From Chelydra serpentina (taxonomy: Eukaryota; Chordata; Testudines; Chelydridae): a stretch of DNA of 64,000 nucleotides. Shown here in pieces: positions 27,700 through 38,867 of this stretch. The DNA lies in the NCBI GenBank assembly GCA_037349315.1, contig JBAIAC010000026.1:24147501-24211500 (forward strand). The letters are read 5' to 3'. Position 1 is the stretch's first letter. Each line of letters begins with the position of its first letter. A program made the translations under genes and the position numbers. The notes below the pieces were generated by a model. It saw only the letters and a program-made list of their open reading frames with translations. It searched no databases and was not told the DNA's origin.

Positions 27700-28456
27700 G
27701 TCTAGTCCATCCCCTACTACAGTAGTTCAGGATTGCCCTCCACACTAATCTTCTATTTCATAGATTGTGCTTTTAGGTGCACTTAAATTCTTGATAGTAT
27801 TTGGTTGGGTTTAAAACAAAAAGGAAAAGAGAGAAAAGCGAGTATCTTATTTCCAAAGGTTACAGACTTCATCCAGGTAGGTGTGTGCGTGGGGAGATGT
27901 ACTGGGGAGGTACACTTTTGTGCTGGAAGGAATTGGAATCTGGACAGCCAGTAGGCACTCACTTTATGGTGGCGTAGGCTGATATTTTTTGAAAACTATT
28001 GGTAAGGAAGAATTCCACTGGAGAAACTGATATTGATGTTGCCCATTCTTCCAGTAGGTGTCGCCTGGACAACAGTTATAAGGAGGATTTAGTAAAAGGC
28101 AGAGGGGAGGATTCCCAGCATTAGACAGTAGAGTTGGTGTTGCTCTAGTTTAGCCACAGGGAAGTCAGATAATATAACTGTGTATGTAATGCAAATAATA
28201 CATAATGTATGCAGGCTAAAAACACAGTTTAAAGCAAAAATACCGGGGGTAGAGTATTGTGAGAATAATGTGATACTTTTTTCTGTCATCCCCTCTCCTC
28301 CCCCCCCACAAATTTGAACCTCATCCCCAGAGATGCTGATCACTTGCATCTCTCATAGTCTTGTCAGTCTCTCTCTCTCTCGCTCAGATATTTTATCTGC
28401 TTTTAAATGTGAATATAGATTGTAAGGTCTTTGGAGAAGGAACTGTCTTTGGAGAA

Positions 28457-28634
28457 GGGGGGGATAGCTCAGTGGTTTGAGCATTGGCCTGCTAAACCCA
28501 GGGTTGTGAGTTCAATCCTTGAGGGGGCCATTTAGGGATATGGGGCAAAAATTGGGGATTGGTCCTGCTTTGAGCAGGGGGTTGGACTAGATGACCTCCT
28601 AAGGTCCCTTCCATCCCTGATATTCTATGATTCT
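28457..28634 (+). mobile_element. tRNA-derived SINE with CR1-type tail (turtle type)
   Basis: GATAGCTCAGTGGTTTGAGC gives a pol III A box, and GTTGTGAGTTCAATCC a B box; the 3' part GACCTCCTAAGGTCCCTTCC and TATTCTATGATTCTA matches the CR1 LINE tail, which supplies the retrotransposition machinery for such SINEs. Little diverged. It has inserted into a MIR-like tail (28420-28440 and 28637-28740); CTTTGGAGAAGG occurs twice beside it. Confidence 0.9.
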
Positions 28635-28636
28635 AA

Positions 28637-28740
28637 GGGACTGTCTTATGCTATGTCTTTGTACAGCTCCAAGCACATCGACGGGTCCCAATCCTGACTC
28701 TGGTCTTTAAGCACTACTGCTGTACTAACACTATAAATGC
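28637..28740 (+). repeat. SINE 3' tail, interrupted by the turtle SINE
   Basis: GGGACTGTCTTATGCTATG, TTTGTACAGCTCCAAGCAC and GGGTCCCAATCCTGAC follow the MIR-like tail order; its beginning GTAAGGTCTTTGGAGAAGG lies on the other side of the SINE. Confidence 0.55.
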
Positions 28741-29515
28741 TTTGCGATAGAGAGGCAGGTAAACTCATGTTTGTTTCTAAATATGTATTTAGAAGAGTGT
28801 TAAATGCATGTCATTTTTGCCTTTGACAATCTGACTCAACTAACAAGTTATGGTATGTAAGTTAATCAAATTTTACCAAATCTAACATGATAGCAGCAAG
28901 AACACACACATACCAATAATGCTTCATGGTTCTGTTCCTCCAACTAGTAGAAAATATGTATGTTATGCTTTGTTTTGCCTACTAATGAATGGGGCTGCAT
29001 TTTAACCCAACTTTAGTGTTAGTACCATTCATTTTTTTTCATTGCACATCTGAACTTTTTCTTTAAGCAAATATTTTATGAAACAATAAATAATTAATTC
29101 ATGACCATATATTTTAACTAGACCTTTCCTTTTAGTTGGCTTTAATGTAATTTGCAGACTGTGGCTAATTCAATCTGAACCCTGAAATGCTATGTTTATA
29201 TACCTGTAGAAAATAATGCTGTAGGTAAATCATTAATTTGTTATGGCATTCTAACATCTTTGTTTGCAAAATGGTAAAACATGAACATCATATGGTATCC
29301 TAACTTAAATTAAGTATAAAGGTAAACTATTACCTTATTAAGGCATTTAAAAATTATTCAGAGTTTTAGAAAATAATTGAAAATATGTTTTAGAAGTTTT
29401 ATGATTTTTCCCCAGTATTTTTAAATCTCTTATCCTGTGCCTAGGTTTTGATATTTAGCCACAATGTCCTGCAAAGACTTACACATGCTCTGTGAATAAA
29501 GAGAGCATTTGAATC
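28741..29515. other. AT-rich, repeat-poor block
   Basis: About 770 bp without any transposon border, tandem repeat or exon that I can see. Composition resembles non-coding sequence under no obvious repeat expansion. Confidence 0.4.
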
Positions 29516-30484
29516 TCCAGGGTAGAGCTGGTTGAAACATTGAAACAATTCCTATTTTCTTGGAAAAATTGTGATTGAAAAAGTCAATTTTTCATTATGA
29601 ACAAACTTTTTGTAAAAATTCAGGATTTGCGTTTAATATTTTTTGGTAACAAAAATTGAAATTGGGTACCTTCCTACTAGCTCCACTGCATGCCTGTGAA
29701 TCTGGTATCTTTAATGAGCACTAAAAAGTAAATGCCATCAAAAGAGACAAACGGTCGGAGGAAATGTCAGGTACAGTGAAAAGCAAAGCGTAATGAATAA
29801 TATCGATCTCCTTGAGGTTAGAAATGTAGGCCTAAATACTGCACACCACAGAAATGTGTTATTTCTCTGAATATTGACATGATTATCTATGGGATCCACT
29901 GAGGGTGAAATCCATCCTACTGCTAAGGTCTGGTGCATTCTGCACTAGTTCAGCTCCAGGTAGGAGAAAGGGATTGCACTGGCTTAGCTGCCATGCCTCT
30001 GCACCTCTTATGTGCTTAAGAAAAGGTTCCTGCACTGGTGCCATGCAAGCTAGTAAAGGCGGCTATGCTAGGGCAGGCTGATGGAAGAGGCCCCAGATCC
30101 ACATTTTTGCACATCCAATGGCCCTAGCAGACCACAGAAGTGATAAGGAGGAGCTGTGGTCACTATTCTGATCTATAGGAGCATTTACATTGGGAGGGAA
30201 GTTGTTTGCTAGGGGCTGGTGGAAGAGGGGAAGCACTGGATTGGGGACAATTGTGTTTCTCATGGAGCAAGTGCTGCTCAGATACTGTTTCAGTCAAGCC
30301 TTACAAAAGTCCCAAGAAGCTGTCTTTTCTGGAAGCTTGTCGCCAAGCCTTGCTTTGGGGAAAAGGAGGAGCTCCAAAGGAGCTGTGTTTTAACTAGCAG
30401 CTTGCTTACGAGCTTCACTTTTTTTTTGTTTTGGGGACAAGAGGGAACTTGTTTACAGCCCGGCTAGAGGCTATAACTTCTTGC
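29516..30484. other. Intergenic DNA
   Basis: 29520-29665 is one arm of the GAAA/TTTC foldback family (AGAGCTGGTTGAAAC start). The remainder is unassigned; no exon. Confidence 0.45.
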
Positions 30485-30492
30485 CCTTAGAG

Positions 30493-30816
30493 CAGTGGTG
30501 GGCAACCTGCAGCCCACAGGCTGCACATGGCCTGTCAGGGTAATCCACTGGTGGGCTGCCATACAGTTTGTTTACATTTGCACGGCCTCCTGCAGCTCCC
30601 AGTGGCCATGGTTCACTGTTCCTGGCCAATGGGAGCTGTGGGAAGCGGTGGCCAGCACGTCCCTTTGGCCTGCGCCACTTCCCGCAGCTCCCATTGGCTG
30701 GGAACCCTGAATCGCAGCCACTGGGAGCTGCGGGCGGCCGTGCAAATGTAAACAAACTGTTTGTTTGGCAGCCCGCCAGTGGATTACCCTGATGGGCTAC
30801 AGATTGCCCACCACTG
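30493..30816. mobile_element. hAT-type MITE, 324 bp, GC-rich hairpin
   Basis: Ends CAGTGGTGGGCAACCTGC and ATTGCCCACCACTG; perfect duplication CCTTAGAG at 30485-30492 and 30817-30824. The interior is an almost full-length inverted repeat (GTTTGTTTACATTTGCACGG pairs with a copy near 30740). All overlapping open frames are artefacts. Confidence 0.94.
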
Positions 30817-30875
30817 CCTTAGAGGGAGGAAGGAAGGAATCCCAAAGATTCTCTGTGATAGCCTGGATGCAACTT

Positions 30876-31112
30876 TCATAGAATCATAGAAGACTAGGAT
30901 TGGAAGAGATCTCGGGAGGTTATCTAGTCCAACCCGCTTCTCTCACAGCAGGACCAACACCAACTAAATCATCCCAGCCAGGGCTTTGTCAAGCCAGACC
31001 TTAAAAACCTCTAGGGGAGATTATACAACCTCTCTAGGTAACCCATTCCAGTGCATCACCACCCTCCTAATGAAATAGTGTTTCCTAATATCCAACCTAG
31101 ACCTTCCCTCTA
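30876..31112 (-). mobile_element. CR1 LINE 3' end
   Basis: The + strand starts ATAGAATCATAGAAGACTAG (inverse of the CR1 3' tail) and continues CATCCCAGCCAGGGCTTTG, AACCCATTCCAGTGCATC and TTTCCTAATATCCAACC, the standard CR1 order. 5'-truncated. Confidence 0.9.
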
Positions 31113-31179
31113 CTTGACATTGAAAGAAGGGAAGTGATTCTTTTGGGAAGGCCACAGAAGGGTTTTGGGGATGCAAACG

Positions 31180-31380
31180 CAGAGGCGGCTCTAACAATTT
31201 TGCCGCCCCAAGCAGTCGCTGCCAAATTGCTGCCGTGGCGGGTGAAAGTGGGGCGGCAGTCCGAGTCCTGCTGCGGCAATTCACCGGCGGGAAGAGTGGC
31301 GGACCTGCTGCCGAATTGCCACCGTGGGACTCGGACTGCCGCCCCATTCTCGATGCCGCCCCAAGCACCAGCTGTAACGC
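31180..31380. repeat. GC-rich MITE fragment
   Basis: Begins GAGGCGGCTCTAACAATTTT and contains TGCCGCCCCAAGCA twice (about 31202 and 31350), of the same GGCGGCTC type as the element at 3708. Ends are not clean. Confidence 0.55.
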
Positions 31381-31684
31381 AAAAAGAGAAGAGCCAAGTC
31401 CCGAGTTCCCAGGTGCAGGTTGAGCAGTCAGGAGCTGGCCTGAAGTAGTGTTGCATGAGCACCTAAGGATGCGCTCCCCTAGATTCTGAAAGAGTCAGCC
31501 TTCTGCAGTGACAACTGCCAGCCTTCTGAGGCAGATATAAGCACCATTTTATGAGATGTGAATACACTGTTCTAATGTGGAGACTTCTCTTTTTTTGATT
31601 TTTCTTCCCCTGAATCGAAGATAAGTAATTTACACTGGAAGTGTATTGTTCTTTGGGCATGGACTTTTTAACTTGCACATTGAG

Positions 31685-31880
31685 GCCAAGACTCTTAAAA
31701 ATAGGAGTCCAAAGTTAGGCTCCCAAGTCCATGTTTAGAATTCTAAATAAGTGGTCTGATTTTTCAGAAGTGCTGAGCACCCACTGGCTTCTCTGGGAGG
31801 TGCTGGATGCCCAGTACACTTGAAAATCAGACCACTTACTTAGGACTCTAGCTGTGGGCTTCTGCTTTGGAAGATCCTGG
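31685..31880. repeat. Palindromic MITE with long hairpin
   Basis: AAGTGGTCTGATTTTTCAGA near 31750 pairs with TTGAAAATCAGACCACTT near 31825; GTGCTGAGCACCCA and TGGATGCCCAGTAC pair further in. Confidence 0.7.
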
Positions 31881-32348
31881 CATTAATCTATGTCAGCACA
31901 TATCATTGATATATATATTTTGGTCTGTTCTCAATAAAATAGTTAGAAACTTTTCTCAAATGGCATTTGAAAAGAATGGAGACTAAAAGTCATGGTTTTT
32001 AAAAAAATGACATGTAAATGTTAATTTAGCTTCACATTTTACAAAAGAAAGAATGTCCAAGCTGGAGTGCAATCTTTGCATAACTAGAATCTGAAGTACA
32101 CCCTGAAATACAGGAAACATTTATTCCCACACGCCTTCCTGTTTACATATGCCTTAGCATGACTTCCTGTTCTTAAAGAATGCTGGTTATCTCTGACTTC
32201 AAGGGAAAACACTTTATCAGGGCTGAGTGTCTTGTATCCATCATACATCTATTTCTGTGTGCCATGTTGAAAGGATATAGTGCTAGTGCTCAATGTCATT
32301 TATAGGGTGAAGTATGACTGTACCTCTGTGTTTAATGAGGAGCAGAGC
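31881..32348. other. Intergenic DNA, no feature recognised
   Basis: AT-rich, no exon or transposon border seen. Confidence 0.5.
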
Positions 32349-32356
32349 ATTTAGGG

Positions 32357-32697
32357 CAGTGGTTCTCAACTGTGGTCCACCGCTTCTGCAGGGAAAGCCC
32401 CTGGCACGCTGGGCCGGTTTGTTTACCTGCCGTGTCCATAAGTTCGGCCGGTCGTGGCTCCCACTGGCCTTGGTTCGCCACTCCAGGCCAATGGGGGCTG
32501 CGGGATGCAGCAGACAGCACACCCCCCCCCCCCCAAGCCCGCGCCGTGTCCCACAGCCCCCATTGGCCTGGAGCGGCGAACCGCGGCCAGTGGGAGCCAC
32601 GACCGGCCAAACCTACGGACGCAGCAGGTAAACAAACTGGCCCGGCACGCCAGGGGCTTTCCCTGCAGAAGTGGTGGACCACAGTTGAGAACCACTG
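32357..32697. mobile_element. hAT-type MITE, 341 bp, GC-rich hairpin
   Basis: Ends CAGTGGTTCTCAACTGTGG and CCACAGTTGAGAACCACTG are perfect inverted repeats; perfect duplication ATTTAGGG at 32349-32356 and 32698-32705. The interior pairs across a run of 13 C at 32522-32534 and shares its core (CCAATGGGGGCTG, GTTTGTTTAC) with the element at 30493. Confidence 0.95.
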
Positions 32698-33169
32698 ATT
32701 TAGGGGTTCCTATTTTTTCATAATTCATGTATTGATTTATATTAGGATAGTATTTTTTCCCCATTGCTTTCCATCTTGTTTTAGCTAAGGTGAGGGAGAG
32801 GTTCACACAACTACAAAGCAATTAGTATTTTTGATGATTAATCTGTTTGTACAATTACAGTGTCAGGAGGTTATCCTGAAGCTGATCGATTTGATTTCAA
32901 AAAGCAGGAATCATTTACTGTAAAGCACCATGCACAGTTATGGTGCTACATGTAATATTTGGAATGTGCTAAAGAAACCACAGATTTCCTGTCCTGACTA
33001 GCTTATGGGCTAAAGTCTTCATCCAAAGCCCATTCAACTCAATGAGTGTCTTTCTGTTGACTTAATGGGCTTTGGTTCAGGCTCTAAAGGTGTAAGAATA
33101 CAGTGCAGACAATACCGAGTGATACCAGCTAGGCAAATAGGGTGGGCTATGATGTTTGGAGCGGGAATG

Positions 33170-33560
33170 GTTTCAGTTGGGTGTTGGAAGAGAGGGAAGA
33201 CATTTGGAATATGTTAATTAGGATGCTGATCCCATGGGGTGGCATGAAAGAAAGTATAATGCTGGCAGTGGGCAAAAGAAATCAAGGGAACAATTGAATG
33301 GAGCTTGGGCATAGTAAAGAGGACATAAGGGGAAGTAGGAGGAGATGAAGGCAGGGAAGGGAATTATGGAGAGTTTTGAAGATGATGAGTAGGCATTTGG
33401 ACTTTATTTGGAAGAAGTTAGGAGGCCAGTTCAGCACCTTCTGGGCGTTGGGGGGTGAAGAGCAGCTCTGAGGCAGCGTTTCTGGAGAGACTGGAGATGA
33501 GGAGGAGGGAGGCCACAGCTCAGAGGTTGCAGTAGTGATGTTGCAGAAAACAACCAGGGG
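33170..33560 (-). mobile_element. LINE-derived fragment (L2/CR1-like, weak)
   Basis: On the - strand a frame reads VLNWPPNFFQIKSKCLLIIF then KTLHNSLPCL, echoing the LHWLPV...FK...YKAL section near the end of L2-type reverse transcriptases, but degraded. The + strand GGGTGGCATGAAAGAAAGT at 33238 is nearly repeated at position 24-42 of the window, so both belong to one family. Confidence 0.35.
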
Positions 33561-34736
33561 CATTACAAAAGTTTTGGAGGGAGGGAATACAACAACAAAA
33601 ATGGCAGAAAATTCAAAACTCATCCCTGCCCCGTTTTATGAAATGTGCTCTGAATGCAGGTCTTTAGAAAAATCCAAATGGGCAGGAATTGGGGAGAAGC
33701 ATGTGAGCCCCAGGGTTCAGCAGCAGACATTTGCTCCTCAGACTGGCAGAGACATGAATGTGCTAAAAGGTGATACGTACACTTTAAAAAAAAAAATCTG
33801 AAAAAGCATAGCTAGCATATTTTGGGGTAGGGTGGAATGTTTGCTCAATTAACTAGTCAAAACAAGACTTCTTTGTATTTCTCACAGCTCTGCTAAGGGA
33901 ACTCATTTTTATTAGAATCAAGTTCTTAGTTAATAGCCTCATTACGCAGCACATATCCTCTTCAGGAGCTTTAGTAGCATTAGCTGATCCTGCTCACTGC
34001 GATGAGGTAGGTAGCTCTGCATTATCCTGACCTGACAAGGTGAGGAAACCTGAGGCAGAGGTCAAATGATGTGGGAGTTAGCATCAGCCAAGATTAGAAC
34101 TCATGAATTCCTGGTTCCGAGTCATGTTCCCAGGGCACTAGACCACATCTGTCTATTGCTTTAATAAGAGTAAATGAGAGAGCTCAGAAAAAAGTAGTCA
34201 AGGTGGGGTGGTTTTGAGGGCAACGACAGCACTGAATACAAACTTCCAGGGAAATATCTGTTAAAGAAGCTGCCTATTCTCACTGTGTGATAATGTTAAA
34301 ACAAAGAGTAAAGATGAACACAGGAGATGGGCAGGGGATTAGCTGAGGCATAAGGAAAATTTTCTTAAAAGTTAGAGTGACTAGAGGGAAAACCAGCACA
34401 GGTAGACCAGGTACCAACGGGAAAGATGTTCAAGAAAGGATTAGTTGGTGCTAGAAGGAAGCAATTATAGAAATATCCAGCATGATGGAAGAGCTGGGAC
34501 TGAATGACTAAAAGGGTAACTTAAACACCCTCCTGGAGCCAGATCTTGATTCCTTTTATAGGACTGAGACTCAAAATGGCAGCTGGTTTATTTACAAAGC
34601 TGCAGCAGGTCTGAACGTTCTTACCATTATTCTGGGTACCTTTCTGGAAGTGGAAATGTGCCTTCTCTTTCACTGGTCATGTTGCATTGCTGGCCAGTAG
34701 CTGATGGTTATATTATGATTAAATGATGAAGGAGGT
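33561..34736. other. Intergenic DNA with one MIR-like fragment
   Basis: 34035-34150 is MIR-like in reverse (AGGAAACCTGAGGCAGAGG, then GAACTCATGAATTCCTGG). Otherwise no feature recognised. Confidence 0.5.
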
Positions 34737-34741
34737 AAGAG

Positions 34742-35929
34742 TGTGATGGGTTGGTATCACAGAAACCCCCTTGGGGCTGCCACCTGATGTGCCAAGACTA
34801 CTCCTGCCCCTGCTTTCCTGCCTTTTCCAGCTTGGGACTCCAGAATCCTGTCTGATTTGAGCCAGACCCGCTGGCCTGCTGCAAACCCAGACCCAGGTCT
34901 GAACTACGTCCCCTAACAGCTGTAGGCTTGCCTGGAAGCAGCTTAGGAAGTGTTCTTGCCTTTGACACCCAGGTGCCCAACTCCCAATGGGGTTCAAACC
35001 CTGAATAAGTCCATTTTACCCTGTATAAAGCTTATACAGGGTAAACTCATAAATTGTTTGCCCTCTATATCACAGATAGAGAGATATGCACAGCTGTTTG
35101 CCCCCCTCCAGGTACTAACACGTACTCCAGGTTAATAAGTAAAAAGTTATTTTAATAAATACAGAAAGTAGGATTTAAGTGGTTCCAAGTAGTAACAGAC
35201 AGAACAAAGTGAATTTCCAAGTAAAATAAAATAAAACACGCAAGTCTATGTCTAATCACACTGAATACAGATAAAAACCTCACCAGTTCCAGTAAACTTC
35301 CTTTTACAGGCTATGGTCCTCCTAGCCTGGGTCCAGCAATCACTCACACGCCCTATAGTTATTGTCCTTTGTTCCAGTTCCTTTCAGGTATATCCTTGAG
35401 GGGTGGAGAGGCTCTCTCTTTAGCCAGCTGAAGACAAAATGGTGGGGTCTCCCAGGGATTTAAATAGACTTTCTCTTCTGGGTGGACACCCCTCCCTCTC
35501 CCTGTGTAGCATCCAGTTTCAAAATGGAGTTTTGGGGTCATATGGGCAGGTCACATGTCCATGCACAACTCAGTTCCTTACCAGCCAAGCCACATTCCTG
35601 GCAAAGCTCAGATGTGGATTGGTGTCTCCAAGTTCTATTGTCTGTTAAGTGTTTCTTGATTGGGCACTTAATCTGCACATTCCTTTCTTCAGACCCTGAG
35701 CAAATGCTCTTACTAAGGCTATGTAGAAAACAAGCAAATATACAACCAATATTCATAACTTCAACTACAAAAAGGATACATGCATACAAACAGGAGGAAT
35801 AGATTCAGTAGATCATAACTTTTACAGAGATATGTTACATGGCACATGTAGCATAAAACATATTCCAGTTATATCATATATACATTTATAAGCATCTTCC
35901 CATAAAGCCTTATGGGGTACACCATCACA
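34742..35929 (-). mobile_element. Solo LTR, 1188 bp
   Basis: On the - strand it runs TGTGATGGTG...ACCCATCACA, the same LTR as 17104-18206. AAGAG stands on both sides (34737-34741 and 35930-35934), a 5-bp target duplication. No internal sequence remains, so it is the product of recombination between two LTRs. TATTTAAATC sits where the other copy has its TATA-like site. Confidence 0.93.
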
Positions 35930-36162
35930 AAGAGCTATTCATTTTCTTGCCCCTTCTTTCCACTTCCAGACTGAACTGGTGAGATTGTACCCCAGGATTA
36001 CAGCAGGGGAGCCCCCTGTTATTGCTGCTGTCTCAGTTAACCGTGTAGCTACATTAGGAAAAAATGGGTCCTTCTTCCAGCAATGCTGTGGCGACCCTGA
36101 TGCTAAGTGTTTGTAGAGGCTCAGGTGTTTACTACCATGTCATGAAAATTGTGCTCTGCATA

Positions 36163-37415
36163 GGTTTTCATAAATTATAAAGCCAGAAGGTACTATTGTG
36201 ATTATCCAGTCTGATCTCCTGTATAACATAAGCCTTTTATAAGACTTCCCTGAGCTAATTCCCTGGGGGGAGGGATAGCTCAGTGGTTTGAGCATTGGCC
36301 TGCTAAACCCAGGGTTGTGAGCTCAATCCTTGAGGGGGCCATTTAGGGATCTGGGGCAAAAATCTGTCAGGGGACAGTACTTGGTGCTGCTAGTGAAGGC
36401 AGGGGGCTGGACTCAATGACCTTTCAAGGTCCTTCCAGTTCTATGAGACAGGCATATCTCCATATATTAAAATTCCTGTTTGAACTAGAGCATATATTTT
36501 AGAAAAACATCCAATTTTGATTTTAAAATTTCTAATTATGAAGACTCCGCCACAACCTGGATCAATTGTTCCAAGAGATAATTCCCCTCACTTAAAAATT
36601 TGCACTTTATTTGTAGTTTAAATTTATCTAGCTTCAACTTCCAGCCATTGGTTTTTGTTATATCTTTGTCGGCTTGATTTGAAGAGCCTTGTATTATCAA
36701 ATTTCTGTTCCCCATGTAGGTGTTTTAAGAGTGACTATAACTTTTTGTCTTTGTTAAACTAAACAGATTTAGCTTCTTGAGTCTTTCACTATAAGGCATG
36801 TTTTTCCAATCCTTTAATCGTTCTCATGGCTCTTCTCTGATTTGTCAACATCCTTCAGGAATTGTGGACACCGGAACTGGACACACTATTCTAGCTGTGG
36901 TCACACTAGTGTCAAATATATAGGTAATGTAATCACTCTACTCCTACTCAATATTTCCCTGTTTATATACCCAAGGATTGCACTGGCTCTTTTGGGCACA
37001 GCATGTCACTGGGAGCTCGTATTGAGCTGATTGTCCACTCTGATTCCAAAGTCTTTTTCCAGAGTCATTGCTTTCCAGGTCCCCCATCCTGTAAGTCTGG
37101 CCAACATTCTTTGTTTCTAAATGAGACTCTACATTTGTCCATGTTGGAACACACGTTGTTTGCATGCTTGTTTGCTTATTGAGTGATCCAGATTGTGCTG
37201 TATCGACTACCTGTCCTCTTCATTATTTATCACTCCCCCAGTTGTTGAGTCAACTGCAAACTTTATCAGTCATGATTTTGTTTTGTTTCCATGTCAGTGA
37301 TACAAATGTTAAATAGCATGGGGCCAAAAACTGATCCATGAGGGACCGCACAAGAAACACACCCACCTGATGATTCCCTGCTCACAATTACATTTTGAGA
37401 CCTCTCAGTTAGGTG
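36163..37415 (-). mobile_element. CR1-type LINE fragment, split by a SINE
   Basis: The + strand order ATTATAAAGCCAGAAGGTAC, AGCTTCAACTTCCAGCCATT, GGACACCGGAACTGGACACA, CTACATTTGTCCATGTTGG and ATGGGGCCAAAAACTGATCC matches CR1 3' regions read in reverse. It is interrupted at 36265-36447. Old and frame-broken; no protein can be claimed. Confidence 0.8.
36265..36447 (+). mobile_element. tRNA-derived SINE with CR1-type tail, inserted into CR1
   Basis: GATAGCTCAGTGGTTTGAGC (A box), GTTGTGAGCTCAATCC (B box) and a tail CCTTCCAGTTCTATGA. AATTCC(C)TG at the left and AATTCCTG at about 36466 look like a target duplication. The middle section (CTGTCAGGGGACAGTACTTG) differs from the copy at 28457, so it is another subfamily. 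Confidence 0.88.
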
Positions 37416-38260
37416 GTTTAAAGGCTGAGGCTTGTCTATTCTGGTGCTTGCAGTGTTATAGTACTGCTGGAACAGGGGTTACAAATGTCTCTAATGAATA
37501 CAAGATTGGAAAGATCAATTTCTCTGCCTGCTTCTTTTTCCTCCAGAGAACTTCTTACTTGTCACCTTTTACATTAATAAATACATTGCTTATTCCATGG
37601 CTTTTCACTAGGGATGGCTCCTGGACCAAAACTGGATCAAAACCCCACTTAATCTTGGGAAAATTGGGATTGGGATCTGGATCTGGTCCCTGAAGCTCTG
37701 GCTCATATGTTATCTACAACCGTTCAAATGTGCCCAGACCCATGAAACCCATCTAGCTTGTTTGAGTGTCTGCCTCACCCTGGTCTGACATAGCCACTTC
37801 TGCTTGATGATTAGGATAGGCCTGATTAGCTGTTTGGCTTTTTTCACTGCTGATTGCTGAATGCTGATCACAGACTAGTGTGTTTCTGAGGTGCAGGCTG
37901 TGTGCGGGTGGGTCTTTAATGGGCATGCAAAGAATGGCCTGGGCCTGGAGAGACAATCGACCTGCCCTTTCTAAACTCAATGAGCTTGTTGCTCATAACA
38001 TGAATGGTCTGAAGAATTGGGGCCCTTTAGATACAGAGGGAGTGAGTGACACTCTTCAGTAAAAATAGTCTTTAGATGCTAACAAAACAAAACAAACCTA
38101 CAGACACCACTTTCATCCAGAGATCGCCCCAAGTCACAACATTCAGATCAAGTTACGAAGTTTTGATTCTGGAGTTTTGGTTTAATCCTTTATAGAGATA
38201 GGAAGCAGCTATTAAATTAGGATCTAGGTAAGGGTTGAGGTCAGGAAGACCATAGCATAG
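37416..38260. other. Intergenic DNA, no gene recognised
   Basis: 37610-37760 has TGGATC-rich sequence similar in style to 43860-43990 and 61960-62060, perhaps one old repeat. No exon. Confidence 0.4.
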
Positions 38261-38262
38261 AC

Positions 38263-38614
38263 CAGTGGTTCTCAACCCGCAGCCCATGGGCTGCAGGCAG
38301 CCAAATTAGCACAGAGCTGCAGCTTAGCTGTGTGATAAAGGGTGGTGGGGTTCAGGGCTGGGGCTGCCATGTGGCGGGGTCAGGGCTGCCACCTGGCCCT
38401 GCCCAGCGGGGTCCGGGGTCCCTGCCACCCAGCCCCACCACTGGGGTTCTGCTCCTGGCCCCACTCTGTGGAGGGGTCTTTGGGCTGGGGGCACTGCATA
38501 TAGCAGTGGGGCAGGGGGAGAGGAGGGCGTCCTGTGGTTCTCAACCTGCGGCCCAGATAATACATTGTGGGCTGCATATGCGGCCCACAATGATTAATAG
38601 GTTGAGAACCACTG
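38263..38614. mobile_element. hAT-type MITE, 352 bp, possibly composite
   Basis: Ends CAGTGGTTCTCAACCCGC and GGTTGAGAACCACTG are inverted. The flanking octamers GCATAGAC and CCTTAGAG match at only 5 of 8 positions. A second TGTGGTTCTCAACCTGCGG lies inside at about 38532, in the same direction as the left end, which suggests two elements merged. Confidence 0.75.
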
Positions 38615-38635
38615 CCTTAGAGGAAGGATGGTTGC

Positions 38636-38850
38636 AGTGGTTAGGGTGCTAGCCTGGGACTTGGGAGACTGGGTTCCCCTTTCTGCCGCAGACATCCTGT
38701 GTGACCTTGGGCAAGTCACTTAATCTCTCTGTGCCTCAGCATCTCATCTATAAAAGAAGGCTAATGGTACTTCCCTACCTCACAGGGATGTTATCAGAGT
38801 AAATACATTAAAGGTTAAGATGCTCAGATACTACTGTGATGAGGGCCATG
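38636..38850 (+). repeat. MIR-like SINE
   Basis: GCAGTGGTTAGGGTGCTAGC, CTGGGTTCCCCTTTC, TGTGACCTTGGGCAAGTCAC and TCTCTCTGTGCCTCAGC follow in the canonical order on the + strand. Confidence 0.8.
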
Positions 38851-38867
38851 TAAGTACATGAGGGCTT

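Noticed and set aside
28461..28520. tRNA gene
   Set aside because: A and B boxes are present, as at 36271, but both belong to SINEs with CR1-type tails; no full tRNA cloverleaf is formed.
30471..30792. Overlapping frames with Trp/Pro-rich products
   Set aside because: All inside a 324-bp hairpin MITE; similar products come from both strands because the element is self-complementary.
32283..32821. Frames of 105-132 codons on both strands
   Set aside because: Same explanation: the hAT-type MITE at 32357-32697.
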